From the NCBI RefSeq assembly GCF_008704935.1, contig NZ_CP023692.1, positions 2,923,001 to 2,987,000 on the forward strand: a DNA stretch of 64,000 nucleotides. Direction: 5' to 3'. This stretch comes from Streptomyces vinaceus. GTDB lineage: Bacteria > Actinomycetota > Actinomycetes > Streptomycetales > Streptomycetaceae. Shown piece by piece: positions 26,217 through 35,078 of the stretch. A program made the translations under genes and the position numbers. The notes under the pieces are model-generated. The model saw only the letters and a list, made by a program, of their open reading frames with translations, ran no database searches and was not told the origin of the DNA. How positions within the stretch are numbered: position 1 is the stretch's first letter; every line of letters starts with the position of its first letter.

Positions 26217-27269
26217 ATGCGTTCCGCCCTCCGCACCTCGATCGTCACCGCCGCCCTCGCCGGGGCCCTCCTCGCACCGGCCGCGACCGCGCTCGCCGCG
26301 CCGGCCGCGCCGGCCGTGACGCATTCGGTGTACGGGACGGTCTCGGACGACGACCGCTACGCGGGCGAGCCGGTCTACATCGGCGGGGGCCTCGTCGCGG
26401 TGCTGCGCAACGGGCCCGAGGGCCCCGAGGCCTGGATCCGCGCCGTGGGCGAGCAGTGGAAGCCGGGCGACGTCTACATGGTCCGCGTCCTGACCATGCT
26501 GGACCGCTCCCACACCGGCGACACGGTGGGCGGGCTCAGCCTGAAGCTCACCAAGGCGGACACCAGCACCCCGGTGCTGACGGTCACCAAGGACGGCGCC
26601 ACCGCGTCCTACCCGCTGCCGAAGGCCGAGTCCCCGAAGGCCCCGGAGGCGCCGAAGACCCCGGTCGAGCCCGCCCCGCAGGACCCGAAGTCCCCCGAGA
26701 CCCCGAAGACCCCGGTCACGACGGCCGACGACGACCGCTACGACGGGGAGATGGTGCTCGTCGGCAAGGGCCGGCTCGCGGTGCTGCGCAACGGCGCCGA
26801 GGGCCCCGAGGTCTGGATCCGCGCCGTCTCCGAGGACTGGAAGCCGGCCGACGGCTGGGCGGGCCGCGTGCTGGCGACGCTGAACCCCTCCGCCCCCCAC
26901 GCGGTGGTCGACGGCACCGACTACCGGCTCGCGAAGACGGACGACGGCCGCTACGGCCTCACCGTCCGCGTGCAGGGCGCGGGCGCCTCGGACTTCTACC
27001 TGCTGCCGGCGGCCGCGCCCACCACCAAGGCCCCCGCCAAGGCCCCCGCCGAGGCCGCCTCCGTGAAGCAGGCCGCCGACGTCAAGCCGCAGACCGGCGC
27101 GCAGACGGTGGTCGTGCCGCAGGGCGCGGTCGCGGCGGGCGCCGAGGTCGCCGCCGAGGACACCGACGACACCACCACCCTGGCGGCCGGCGGCGGTCTG
27201 CTCGCGATCCTCGCCGGGCTCGGCGCGGCATGGGCCGCCCGCAACCGCGGCTCCCGCGGCCGCGCCTGA
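26217..27269 (+). CDS. Secreted, membrane-anchored protein with an internal duplication
   Basis: 350 residues from ATG 26217 (AGGAG five bases upstream). Signal peptide residues 1-32 ('ALLAPAATALA'). Two similar blocks follow. Block A (about 43-96) contains 'SDDDRYAGEPVYIGGGLV' and 'EAWIRAVGEQWKPGD'; block B (about 170-223) contains 'ADDDRYDGEMVLVGKGRL' and 'EVWIRAVSEDWKPAD'. They are joined by a Pro/Lys-rich linker of repeated 'PETPKTPV' type. The end is a hydrophobic helix followed by 'RNRGSRGRA', as in sorting signals, but no LPXTG or LAXTG motif is present. A class F-like sortase gene is next on the same strand. Function unknown. Confidence 0.8.
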   Translation: MRSALRTSIVTAALAGALLAPAATALAAPAAPAVTHSVYGTVSDDDRYAGEPVYIGGGLVAVLRNGPEGPEAWIRAVGEQWKPGDVYMVRVLTMLDRSHTGDTVGGLSLKLTKADTSTPVLTVTKDGATASYPLPKAESPKAPEAPKTPVEPAPQDPKSPETPKTPVTTADDDRYDGEMVLVGKGRLAVLRNGAEGPEVWIRAVSEDWKPADGWAGRVLATLNPSAPHAVVDGTDYRLAKTDDGRYGLTVRVQGAGASDFYLLPAAAPTTKAPAKAPAEAASVKQAADVKPQTGAQTVVVPQGAVAAGAEVAAEDTDDTTTLAAGGGLLAILAGLGAAWAARNRGSRGRA

Positions 27270-27361
27270 CCCGCCTCGGTGACGGCCGGGAGGCACGCCC
27301 CCTGCACCTCCCCCGCATCGCCGGCAAGATCCGCATCACCGCATCGCCGGCATCACCGCAA

Positions 27362-27406
27362 CACCCGGAGCACCCGGAGCACCCGGAGCACCCGCAACAC
27401 CCACAG
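27362..27406. repeat. Five 9-bp tandem repeats (CACCCGGAG)
   Basis: Copies at 27362, 27371 and 27380 are identical; 27389 and 27398 are diverged. They lie in the 242-base spacer before the sortase gene, which otherwise shows no gene. Confidence 0.75.
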
Positions 27407-27511
27407 CACGTCACGGCCCTCCTCAGGCCACGCAGTACCGCACCACCCACACCCCTTCCGGCGGGCCGCCTCCACGGTGGCCCGCCGGGCCCGTTTCCCC
27501 GGAGCTCCCCC

Positions 27512-28144
27512 ATGGCCCGCCGCCCCCGTACCCCGCTCGCCGCCGCCCTGCTCGGCCCGCTCGTCCTCGCCGCCCTGAGCGGCTGCACCGGCACGGCGGC
27601 CGCGCCGGCGCTCCCGCCCGCGCCCCGCATCGCCACGGCCCCGGCGCCGGCCCCGTCCGCCGGGGCGGCGTCGGCCGCGCCCGCCGCCGCGCTGCCCGCC
27701 TCCGAGCCCGTACGGGTACGGATCCCCGCGGCCGGCGTGGATACGGGACCGCTGCTGAAGCTGGGGCTGGCCGCCGACGGCACGGTCGAGGTGCCGTCCG
27801 TCGCGGACGGGGACCGGATCGGCTGGTACACCGGGGGCGTCACCCCGGGCGAGACCGGCCCTGCCGTGCTGATCGGGCACTACGACACCGCGCGCGGCCC
27901 GGCCGTCCTGCGCGACGTGGCCAAGATCCACGCCGGGGACGAGATCACCGTCTCCCGGGCGGACGGCGGCGCCGCCGTCTTCCGGGTGCGCGCGCTGGAG
28001 CAGGTCGACAAGAGGCAATTCCCGACCGCCCGGGTGTACGGGAACACCGCGCACCCCGAGCTGCGGCTGATCACCTGCGGCGGCGAGATCACCGACGGGC
28101 ACCGCCCGGACAACATCATCGTGTACGCCGATCTCGTCGGCTGA
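27512..28144 (+). CDS. Class F-like sortase, apparently a lipoprotein
   Basis: 210 residues from ATG 27512 with GGAG upstream. The N-terminus 'LVLAALSGCTG' has a lipobox (Cys25) instead of the usual membrane anchor. Pro/Ala linker to about residue 66. Sortase core: 'VRVRIPAAGVDTGPLLKLGL', catalytic His123 in 'AVLIGHYDT', catalytic Cys189 in 'LRLITCGGEI', and R198 in 'GHRPDNIIVYADL'. Sortases cleave a sorting signal and join the protein to the wall. Class F enzymes are common in actinobacteria and their substrates are mostly unknown. The upstream neighbour with a hydrophobic tail and basic end is a possible substrate. Confidence 0.88.
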   Translation: MARRPRTPLAAALLGPLVLAALSGCTGTAAAPALPPAPRIATAPAPAPSAGAASAAPAAALPASEPVRVRIPAAGVDTGPLLKLGLAADGTVEVPSVADGDRIGWYTGGVTPGETGPAVLIGHYDTARGPAVLRDVAKIHAGDEITVSRADGGAAVFRVRALEQVDKRQFPTARVYGNTAHPELRLITCGGEITDGHRPDNIIVYADLVG

Positions 28145-28169
28145 GATGACGTGAGGCAGAATCGGCCCC

Positions 28170-28823
28170 ATGAGCAGCCAGCAGCCCCCTGAAGAGCCGG
28201 CGTACGAAGACCGGGTCTACCGCTCCCCCATGGCCGTCGTCACCGGGGTCCTGCTGCTCGCGCTCATCGCGTGGCTGTGCGGGGACGCCCTCGTGCGGGG
28301 CTCGGGGAACACCCCCTGGTTCGCCGCGGCGATCGGCCTGCTGGCCGTACCGCTGACCGTGGCGTTCACCGTCCGCCCGGCCGTTTTCGCCAATGCCGAC
28401 CGGATGCGCGTGCGGAACCCGTTCCGGGTCATCGAGCTGCCCTGGGGCGCCGTGGACGCGGTGCGCGCGGGGTACTCGGCGGAGGCGCTGGCGGACGGGT
28501 CGAAGTACCAGCTGTGGGCCGTCCCGGTCTCGCTGCGCGCGCGGAAGAAGGCGAACCGGCAGCAGAACCGGCAGTCGCTCCCCGGGCGCGGCGGGCTCGC
28601 CGGCCGGGGCGCGGGCTCGGCGGGCGGGTCCGGGGCGGCGGCCGCCGCCGATCCGCAGCTGGCCCCGGCCGATCAGGTGGTCGACGAGCTGCGGCAGCTG
28701 GCCGAGCGCGGTGCCTCGCGGCCCGGCGCCCAGGGCGGCGTGCGCGTGCGCTGGGCGTACGAGATCATCGCCCCCGCGGTCCTCGGCGCCTTGTCCCTGG
28801 TCGTGCTGATCGCCGTCCGCTGA
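28170..28823 (+). CDS. Membrane protein with bacterial PH-like domain
   Basis: 217 residues. Two N-terminal TM segments (about 21-38 and 50-68) are followed by 'ADRMRVRNPFRVIELPWGAV', characteristic of the short PH-like domain of actinobacterial membrane proteins. A Gly/Ala-rich loop and a C-terminal TM ('AVLGALSLVVLIAVR') complete it. It follows the sortase gene by 25 bases and may share its transcript. No enzymatic function visible. Confidence 0.82.
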   Translation: MSSQQPPEEPAYEDRVYRSPMAVVTGVLLLALIAWLCGDALVRGSGNTPWFAAAIGLLAVPLTVAFTVRPAVFANADRMRVRNPFRVIELPWGAVDAVRAGYSAEALADGSKYQLWAVPVSLRARKKANRQQNRQSLPGRGGLAGRGAGSAGGSGAAAAADPQLAPADQVVDELRQLAERGASRPGAQGGVRVRWAYEIIAPAVLGALSLVVLIAVR

Positions 28824-28946
28824 CGCCGGCCCCCGCGCCCGGCAGTCCCGGCCGCGCCCGGCCCTGATGGGCCGTACGGGCCGGTGCGGGCCCGCTCACG
28901 GCTTGCGACCGGAACCGCGGCCACCGGGGTCTGCGTCCTCGCACAT

Positions 28947-29528
28947 GTGCAGCGCAACGAGGTCGGCCGCAGTGCCGCCACCGCCATTCACCTCCGGCTC
29001 CGGCTCCTGGGCGGGGGGCTGCTGGTCGCCCACCTCCTCCTCGTCGGCTGGCTCACCCTGCGGCCGCTGGACGTGCCCTGGGCCGCCGCGGCCAATCTGA
29101 CCCCGCTGGAGGGGATCCGCGCGGACCTCTCGTACGGCCCGCTGGAGGCGGCCCGGCGGATCGGTGAGAGCCTGGCGCTGCTGGCCCCGCTCGGGGTGCT
29201 GCTGCCGCTCGCCAACGGGAACCTGGCGCCGTCGCCGCTGGCCGCGTGGTCCTCGCTGGGCCGTACCGCCGCCGCGGGCCTGCTGGTCTCGCTCCTCATC
29301 GAGATGCTCCAGAGCGGCGTTCCCGGGCAGGTGGTCGACGTGGACTCGGTGCTGCTGAACGGGCTGGGCGTCGTCCTCGCGCACGTGGCCGTCGTACCGG
29401 CGCTGCGTGCGCGGCTGCGGCGCGCGCGCCGCTCCGAGCGGTCCTCTCAGGGGTCCACCCCGAGAATTCCCAGGGTCGGGCTCGGCCCCTGGACCGACGT
29501 CCTGTCCGCGGTGCCGCGGGAGTATTGA
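28947..29528 (+). CDS. VanZ-family membrane protein
   Basis: 193 residues from GTG 28947 (an in-frame GTG at 28884 would add 21 residues). It has four hydrophobic segments. VanZ signature: 'GWLTLRPLDVPW' near the N-terminus, 'ESLALLAPLGVLLPL', and 'LLIEMLQSGVPGQVVDVDSV' with 'LLNGLGVVLAHV'. VanZ-like proteins are associated with low-level teicoplanin resistance or envelope maintenance; the function here is not established. Confidence 0.85.
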   Translation: MQRNEVGRSAATAIHLRLRLLGGGLLVAHLLLVGWLTLRPLDVPWAAAANLTPLEGIRADLSYGPLEAARRIGESLALLAPLGVLLPLANGNLAPSPLAAWSSLGRTAAAGLLVSLLIEMLQSGVPGQVVDVDSVLLNGLGVVLAHVAVVPALRARLRRARRSERSSQGSTPRIPRVGLGPWTDVLSAVPREY

Positions 29529-29573
29529 GGCATCGCGGGAAAACCTCCCGCCGAATGCCCCGGAGGAGAACCC

Positions 29574-29774
29574 ATGAGCGCCATTGTCCGCCCCCGTGAC
29601 GGTCGCTGGATCGGCGGCGTCTGCGCCGGACTGGCGCGTCGCTTCGGAATATCCGCGAACACGATGCGCCTTATTTTCGTCGTCTCGTGCCTGCTGCCCG
29701 GTCCGCAGTTCCTGATCTACCTGGCGCTGTGGCTGCTCCTGCCGAACGAGAAGTCCGCCTCCAACGCCTGGTAA
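29574..29774 (+). CDS. PspC-domain small membrane protein
   Basis: 66 residues, strong GGAGGAG ribosome site. The whole protein is one PspC domain: 'VRPRDGRWIGGVCAGLARRF', 'SANTMRLIFVVSCLL' and 'LIYLALWLLLPNE'. The family senses or responds to membrane stress. It is a free-standing single gene here. Confidence 0.9.
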   Translation: MSAIVRPRDGRWIGGVCAGLARRFGISANTMRLIFVVSCLLPGPQFLIYLALWLLLPNEKSASNAW

Positions 29775-29801
29775 AGCGGAAGAGGCGGGGATCCCGGGTC
29801 G

Positions 29802-30575
29802 TCAGCCCGCGCCGCGGACCTTTTCCAGCTGCTTGTCCGCCACCTCTTGCGGGACCAGCGCCTTCTGCTGGCCCCCGGCGACGTTGAGGGCCATCAGCCG
29901 TACGACGGTGGCGCCCTGGCGGACGACGACCACGTGGACCTGTGCCGAGACGCTCTGGGCGGCCGCGGTGGTGGTCCAGCTGACGGTCTCGTCGCCGGCC
30001 GTCTTGTACTCGGCGGCCCGTACGTCGCGGTAGCTGCCGCTCTGCTTGTCGACGGTGGCGGTGAAGCCCGTGCCGCAGGCGCCGACGGCGCTCTTGAGGC
30101 GGGCGATGAGCGCCTTGGCGTCGCCCTCGGCGTACGAGCTGACGGAGGCGGAGACGGCGAGTCCGACCTGCTTCTGGGAGCCGATGCCGCGGTTGACGGT
30201 CTCGCGGGCGGCCGGGTCCGGCTTGTCGCCCATGATGTCGGCCAGGGGCTGGCAGGCCTTGCGGTCGGCCTGCGGCTGACCGTCGGGGGCGTTCGGGTTC
30301 TTGCCCTGCGCCGAGACCTGGTAGCCGGGCAGATCGCCCTGTTCGAGGGCGGAGCGCTCCAGCTTGCTCGCTCCGGCCTTCGGTGCGGCCGCGCCGCTCG
30401 GGGTGGTGCCCGGGGTCGCGGCGGCCGAGCCCGAGGGGGCCGAGCCCTTGGGGTCGGGCGTCTTGCCGGCCGCGGGGGCTTCCTTGTTGCTGCTGCACCC
30501 CACGGCCCCCAGGAGGAGGGCGGGGAGCAGTGCGGCGGTGGCCGCTCCGACCGTGACTCGTGCCTTCAAGCGCAT
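29802..30575 (-). CDS. Putative lipoprotein with PknH-like sensor domain
   Basis: 257 residues from ATG 30575 (ATG 30590 also in frame). Lipobox 'LLLGAVGCSS', then a Gly/Pro/Ala-rich linker. The globular domain has 'DLPGYQVSAQ', 'DRKACQPLADIMG' and 'AVGACGTGF', giving two cysteines that could form the disulfide seen in PknH-type extracytoplasmic sensor domains. This similarity is remembered and modest. Anchored outside the membrane; ligand unknown. Monocistronic. Confidence 0.75.
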   Translation of the reverse strand: MRLKARVTVGAATAALLPALLLGAVGCSSNKEAPAAGKTPDPKGSAPSGSAAATPGTTPSGAAAPKAGASKLERSALEQGDLPGYQVSAQGKNPNAPDGQPQADRKACQPLADIMGDKPDPAARETVNRGIGSQKQVGLAVSASVSSYAEGDAKALIARLKSAVGACGTGFTATVDKQSGSYRDVRAAEYKTAGDETVSWTTTAAAQSVSAQVHVVVVRQGATVVRLMALNVAGGQQKALVPQEVADKQLEKVRGAG

Positions 30576-30746
30576 GACCGATGACCTCATACCCAGTGCG
30601 TCGGCGGGCAGTTGGTGGTGATCGTGGCACACGCCACGACGTGGCACACACCCGATCGAACGAGCGTGCGCCACGTGCGTGCGCGTACGAAAATCCGCGG
30701 GGGTTCCGCGGAGGGCCGGCGGGGATCAGCCGCCGAGCGGCGGTGG

Positions 30747-31031
30747 TCAGCCGCCGAGCGCGCCGCCGATGGGCAGGCCGCCGAGGGTGGGGCCGACCGC
30801 GTCGGTGAGCTGGTTGAGGGGGGCGGCCGGGTCGCTCGACTGCTGGCCGTCCTCGGCGCTGACCTTCTGCTGGCTCGTGAGTCCCTGCGCGGCGCCGGTC
30901 ACGGTGCCCAGCGCGTCGCCGAGGCCGACCGCCGGCAGGGCGGGGGCGGCGGAGGCGGTGCCCGCGGCGGCGGCGACGAAGGCGGCGCCGATGACGGCGG
31001 CACCGAGGGTCTTGGCAGCTGACTTCTTCAT
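30747..31031 (-). CDS. Small secreted protein
   Basis: 94 residues. The signal peptide ends 'AAAAGTASA' (about residue 28). The mature 65 residues ('LPAVGLGDALGTVTGAAQGL', 'SQQKVSAEDGQQSSDPA', ending GGALGG) have no cysteine and no known motif. The ATG is preceded by AAGGAC at 9 bases. The gene's 3' end lies in a short direct repeat (TCAGCCGCCGAGCG at about 30726 and 30748). Confidence 0.7.
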   Translation of the reverse strand: MKKSAAKTLGAAVIGAAFVAAAAGTASAAPALPAVGLGDALGTVTGAAQGLTSQQKVSAEDGQQSSDPAAPLNQLTDAVGPTLGGLPIGGALGG

Positions 31032-31117
31032 GAAGATTTAGTCCTTGCGACGGGGAATTGAGCGGCTCCGCAAACTAGTCACTTCAAACCCCAGCCCGCA
31101 AACATACGTAAATACGA

Positions 31118-31153
31118 GAAAGCGCCCGGGAATTGCTCCTCCCGGGCGCTTTC
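31118..31153 (-). terminator. Terminator of the adenosine deaminase gene
   Basis: GAAAGCGCCCGGGA (31118-31131) pairs perfectly with TCCCGGGCGCTTTC (31140-31153). The stem is flanked by T-rich sequence on the minus strand, 19 bases after the add stop. Confidence 0.85.
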
Positions 31154-31171
31154 CGTCTGTCATGCCATGGC

Positions 31172-32320
31172 CTAGGCCACGACAGAACCGCTGGTCGAGA
31201 CGGTCTGCTGGAACAGCCATTCCGACTTCAGCTCGGCATAGCCGGGCTTGATGACCTCATTGATCATGGCCAGTCGTTCATCGAAAGGAATGAACGCGGA
31301 CTTCATCGCATTGACGGTGAACCACTGCATGTCGTCGAGCGTGTAGCCGAAGGTGTCGACCAGGTGCTCGAACTCGCGGCTCATGCTGGTACCGCTCATC
31401 AGGCGGTTGTCGGTGTTGACCGTCAGCCTGAAGTGCAGCTTGCGCAGCAGCCCGATCGGGTGCTCGGCGTACGAGGCGGCCGCGGCGGTCTGCAGGTTCG
31501 AGGTGGGGCACATCTCCAGGGGGATGCGCTTGTCCCGGACGTACGAGGCCAGCCGGCCCAGCTTCACGGAGCCGTCGGCGGCGACCTCGATGTCGTCGAT
31601 GATCTTCACGCCGTGACCCAGGCGGTCGGCGCCGCACCACTGCAGGGCCTGCCAGATCGACGGCAGGCCGAAGGCCTCGCCCGCGTGGATCGTGAAGTGG
31701 TTGTTCTCGCGCTTGAGGTACTCGAACGCGTCCAGGTGGCGGGTGGGAGGGAACCCGGCCTCGGCACCGGCGATGTCGAAGCCGACCACGCCGTTGTCGC
31801 GGTAGCGGTTGGCCAGCTCCGCGATCTCCAGCGCGCGGGCGGCGTGGCGCATCGCGGTGAGCAGGGCGCCGACGCGGATGCGGTGGCCGTTGGCCTTCGC
31901 GCGGCGCTCGCCCTCGCGGAAGCCCTCGTTCACGGCCTCGACGACCTCTTCGAGGGTCAGGCCGGCTTCCAGGTGCTGCTCGGGCGCGTAGCGGATCTCG
32001 GCGTACACGACGCCGTCCTCGGCCAGGTCCTCGGCGCACTCGGCGGCGACCCGGAACAGCGCCTCCTTCGTCTGCATGACGGCGCACGTGTGCGCGAACG
32101 TCTCCAGGTAGCGCGGCAGGGAGCCGGAGTCGGCGGCTTCGCGGAACCAGATGCCCAGCTTGTCGGCATCGGTCTCGGGGAGGTTCTCGTAGCCGACCTC
32201 GCGGGCCAGCTCGATGATGGTCCCGGGGCGCAGGCCACCGTCGAGGTGGTCGTGGAGCAGCACCTTCGGGGAGCGGCGGATCTGATCCGGGGTCGGCAGG
32301 TTGGGGGTCTCGCTCGTCAT
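31172..32320 (-). CDS. add: Adenosine deaminase
   Basis: 382 residues from ATG 32320. Metal and substrate motifs: '[12 protein letters not shown]', '[11 protein letters not shown]', '[10 protein letters not shown]', 'DRLGHGVKI', '[12 protein letters not shown]' and '[12 protein letters not shown]'. It hydrolyses adenosine or deoxyadenosine to (deoxy)inosine and ammonia, feeding purine nucleoside phosphorylase. A perfect CTACGCGCGTAG copy lies 16 bases upstream of the start. Monocistronic with its own terminator. Confidence 0.96.
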   Translation of the reverse strand: MTSETPNLPTPDQIRRSPKVLLHDHLDGGLRPGTIIELAREVGYENLPETDADKLGIWFREAADSGSLPRYLETFAHTCAVMQTKEALFRVAAECAEDLAEDGVVYAEIRYAPEQHLEAGLTLEEVVEAVNEGFREGERRAKANGHRIRVGALLTAMRHAARALEIAELANRYRDNGVVGFDIAGAEAGFPPTRHLDAFEYLKRENNHFTIHAGEAFGLPSIWQALQWCGADRLGHGVKIIDDIEVAADGSVKLGRLASYVRDKRIPLEMCPTSNLQTAAAASYAEHPIGLLRKLHFRLTVNTDNRLMSGTSMSREFEHLVDTFGYTLDDMQWFTVNAMKSAFIPFDERLAMINEVIKPGYAELKSEWLFQQTVSTSGSVVA

Positions 32321-32335
32321 CCGGGCACTCTACTC

Positions 32336-32347
32336 CTACGCGCGTAG
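32336..32347. promoter_or_regulatory. Palindromic operator CTACGCGCGTAG upstream of add
   Basis: Perfect copy 15 bases before the ATG of add, the third perfect occurrence in the window. Confidence 0.8.
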
Positions 32348-32433
32348 AGCAGCGCGCCGGCGACAGGGGTCGATACGTAACAGAGACCGTACGGACGGGT
32401 CGCGTACACCTGTCAGTCTGAGACTGTTCCGCC

Positions 32434-33165
32434 ATGGCACAGCATGCGCCGCCGGCGCGCGGGGCCCGCCTGGGGCGGGCGGCCGGCGCGAACGGCTCGG
32501 TCTCAGAAGGCAACACGGTCAACGGGGTCGTCCTCTTACTTCCCGGCGGGTCCAGATGGTCCCCCGGCCCGGTACGCCCGCTGGCCCGGGCGCTGGTCCG
32601 GGCGGGCGGGGCGGACGGGCTGGTCACGCACACCGTGCTGCACGCCAGGGGCGCCTGCCGGGAGGACGATGCCCGGTGGGCGGCCGACGAGGTGGTGCGC
32701 AGGTACGGGGACGTGCCGGTGTGCCTCGCCGGGTACGACGCGGGAGGCCGGGCGGCGCTGCGCGCGGCGGGCCACGAGGCCGTCAACTCGGTGCTGGCCC
32801 TTGCCCCTTCCCTGGGTGAGGCGGTCTGCGCGGACTCCCCGGAACCGGTGAAACAGCTGTCGGGGCGGCAGGTGCTGATCGTGCACGGGACGAACGACGC
32901 GCACAGCGACCCGGAAGCATCGTTTCGGCTGGCGGCGCAGGCGAAGAAGGCGAACCGTTCCACTTGCCGGTTCGAGGTGCACTCGGACGGGCACCGGCTG
33001 CGCGAGCACCAGGCGGAAGTCGTGGCGCTGTCCGTGGATTTCGTGCTGGGCTCGATGTTCACGGGGCGGTTCTCGCGGCCGGTGACGGACGCGCTTGCCG
33101 CGCCGCCGCCGCTGGGGCTGCGCATGCCGCTCGCGAGCGGGTTCGGGCGTTCGCTGCGGGGATGA
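32434..33165 (+). CDS. Alpha/beta hydrolase-fold protein with Asp at the nucleophile position
   Basis: 243 residues. 'VVLLLPGGSRWSPGPV' (oxyanion strand), elbow 'VCLAGYDAGGRAAL', 'VLIVHGTNDAHSDPE' (acid) and 'VHSDGHRLREH' (His) place it in the dienelactone hydrolase-like alpha/beta class. At the elbow the usual Ser/Cys is replaced by D102 (G-Y-D-A-G). That could mean an Asp-nucleophile enzyme of the dehalogenase or epoxide-hydrolase type, or a non-catalytic protein. The N-terminal 25 residues may not be translated. Substrate unknown. Confidence 0.8.
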   Translation: MAQHAPPARGARLGRAAGANGSVSEGNTVNGVVLLLPGGSRWSPGPVRPLARALVRAGGADGLVTHTVLHARGACREDDARWAADEVVRRYGDVPVCLAGYDAGGRAALRAAGHEAVNSVLALAPSLGEAVCADSPEPVKQLSGRQVLIVHGTNDAHSDPEASFRLAAQAKKANRSTCRFEVHSDGHRLREHQAEVVALSVDFVLGSMFTGRFSRPVTDALAAPPPLGLRMPLASGFGRSLRG

Positions 33166-33234
33166 GGCTCCGGGTCGGCCGAGCGTAGAGTGAGGAGTGG
33201 ACTCGGGGCGCTTCTCCGCGGGAGGCGATGCGGT

Positions 33235-33603
33235 ATGGCCGCGATCGTGCGCAAAAGCTTCGACCAGGCGGACGAGACCCGTCCGTTCGCTGACGGCAAG
33301 GGCCGGCTCGACGTGATCCAGACCGACGGCGGGGCCGTGGGCCGTGCGGTGTTCGAGCCGGGCTGGCGCTGGTCGCAGCACATCAAGCCGCTGGCGGGTA
33401 CGGACAGCTGCCAGGCCGCCCACACGGGTTACGTGGTGAGCGGCCGGATGAAGGTGGTCATGGACGACGGGGCGAGCGAGGAGTACGGCCCCGGCGACTT
33501 CATGCAGGTCGAGCCCGGCCACGACGCCTGGGTCCTCGGCGACGAGCAGTGCGTCGCCGTCGACTGGACCGGCTTCGGCGCGTACGCGCAGCCGGCCTCC
33601 TGA
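33235..33603 (+). CDS. Cupin-domain protein
   Basis: 122 residues from ATG 33235 with GGAGG at 9 bases. A single cupin barrel contains 'FEPGWRWSQHIKPLAG', 'AAHTGYVVSGRMKVVMDDG', 'YGPGDFMQVEPGHDAWV' and 'CVAVDWTGFG'. The spaced His/Glu residues could hold a metal. Cytosolic; possible roles include a small dioxygenase, isomerase or sensor. No specific reaction can be assigned. Confidence 0.88.
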   Translation: MAAIVRKSFDQADETRPFADGKGRLDVIQTDGGAVGRAVFEPGWRWSQHIKPLAGTDSCQAAHTGYVVSGRMKVVMDDGASEEYGPGDFMQVEPGHDAWVLGDEQCVAVDWTGFGAYAQPAS

Positions 33604-33620
33604 CCTGACCCGCGCCGCTC

Positions 33621-35078
33621 TCAGCCCGCCGGCAGCCACACCGGGTTCGTGAACGCCGCCAGGGCGCCCGGCAGGGGTGGGAGCGTGGCGGGGTGGCGGA
33701 CCTCGGCCCGTACGTACGCCGAGCGGGCGGGGCTGGTGCGCCATTCGAGGGCCGCGTCCGTCGAGGTCAGGGCCAGGCCCTGGTCGGTGACCAGCCTCAG
33801 TTCGCAGCCGGGGGCGCCGGTGACCGCGAGCCGGATCAGGACGTCCGCGTCCGGGGCCGCGCGCAGCCGTTCCCCGACCCCGGCGCGCTCCCCGCGCGGG
33901 CCCACGGCCTCGAAGGCCACCGAGACGCCCGCGGACTCGGCTCCGTAGGACCGCCCGGCCCGGATGCCCGCGAGGATCGCCTCCCGCGTCAGGTCCTCGG
34001 CCAGGACCACGGTCTGCGGGCCGCCGACCAGGTCCGGGTCGCGGTGGTGGTCGCTGTTGGCCACGGCCGGCAGCCAGTGCTCGCCGTCCGCGCCGCGCAG
34101 GGTGGCGTCCCAGGAGGCCAGGGAGACCTCGTCGTCCGGGGTCCAGGGCCCGTTCCACACCTCGACGGCGTCGGCCTCGCCGAAGCCGAACTTCCAGGCG
34201 CAGCCGATGCAGGTGGCGTGCGGGTGGGCGGGTACGACCAGGCCGCCCGCGCCCCGGATCGTACGGGCGAACCGGCCGAAGCGGTTCTCGCGGGCCCGGT
34301 AGCGCCAGTCGACGAAGGTGCCCGGGTCGGTGCCGACGGCCAGGACGTGGCCGGTGCGGGTGGTGATCTCCTCGCCGGTCATGATCAGGAGGTCCGGGGA
34401 GAGCGCGTCGGCCCAGGCGGCGTGCGCGCTGTGGGTGTTGTGCTCCGAGGAGTTGATGAAGTCCAGGCCGGCCGCGCGGGCCAGGGCCGCTATCTCGGCG
34501 GGGGTGCGCCGCCCGTCGGAGTGGACCGAGTGGATGTGGCAGTCGCCCCGGTACCAGGCCCGGCCGCGGCCCCGGGCGCGCTGGGGCGGGTGGACGGGGC
34601 GGGGGGTGCGGCCCGGCTCGCCGAAGGTGAAGCGTGCGGTGATCTCGTACGGCAGTCCCTGGGGGGCGACGGTGTACGGGCCGAGCAGGACGTGCCAGCG
34701 GCCGGCGCCGATCGGGCCGGGCAGGTAGCCGGGGGTCGCCTCGTCGGCGCGGAGGAAGAACTCGCTGCGGGCGCCGCCGGACCAGCCGCGGAAGCCGCGG
34801 CCGCCGAGGCCGGTGCCGTGCTCGTCGAAGATGCCGATGTCGAGGGCGTTGCCGGGGGTGCCGGGCGGTACGGGGGGCCTGCCGTACGTGTACGACACCC
34901 GTAACTCGCGTACGCCGCGCGGTACGTCGAGGGGTATTTCGACGAAGTCGGGGGCGCCCGGGGGGATCGTGCCGCTCAGGATCCTGGTGTCCGGCGAGGG
35001 CGCGGACAGGTGCGGGGTGGTGACCGCGGCGGCGCCGGAGACGCCGCTCGCCAGAACTTCACGCCGAGTGAGGGCCAT
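33621..35078 (-). CDS. Exported PHP-domain metallohydrolase (CehA/McbA type)
   Basis: 485 residues. The twin-arginine signal 'MALTRREVLASGVSGAAAV' suggests Tat export. An N-terminal beta domain covers about 30-170. The PHP domain follows: 'WYRGDCHIHSVHSDGRRTPA', 'FINSSEHNTHSAH', 'MTGEEITTRTGHVLAVG', 'VPAHPHATCIGCAWKFG' and 'VANSDHHRDPD', which supply the His/Asp/Glu ligands of a multi-metal centre. It is probably a phosphoesterase. The gene overlaps the upstream ATP-grasp gene by 20 bases, so the two are co-translated. Confidence 0.87.
   Translation of the reverse strand: MALTRREVLASGVSGAAAVTTPHLSAPSPDTRILSGTIPPGAPDFVEIPLDVPRGVRELRVSYTYGRPPVPPGTPGNALDIGIFDEHGTGLGGRGFRGWSGGARSEFFLRADEATPGYLPGPIGAGRWHVLLGPYTVAPQGLPYEITARFTFGEPGRTPRPVHPPQRARGRGRAWYRGDCHIHSVHSDGRRTPAEIAALARAAGLDFINSSEHNTHSAHAAWADALSPDLLIMTGEEITTRTGHVLAVGTDPGTFVDWRYRARENRFGRFARTIRGAGGLVVPAHPHATCIGCAWKFGFGEADAVEVWNGPWTPDDEVSLASWDATLRGADGEHWLPAVANSDHHRDPDLVGGPQTVVLAEDLTREAILAGIRAGRSYGAESAGVSVAFEAVGPRGERAGVGERLRAAPDADVLIRLAVTGAPGCELRLVTDQGLALTSTDAALEWRTSPARSAYVRAEVRHPATLPPLPGALAAFTNPVWLPAG

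Noticed and set aside
26217..27269. LPXTG or LAXTG sorting motif in the duplicated secreted protein
   Set aside because: None present before the C-terminal helix; only the hydrophobic helix and basic tail resemble a sorting signal.
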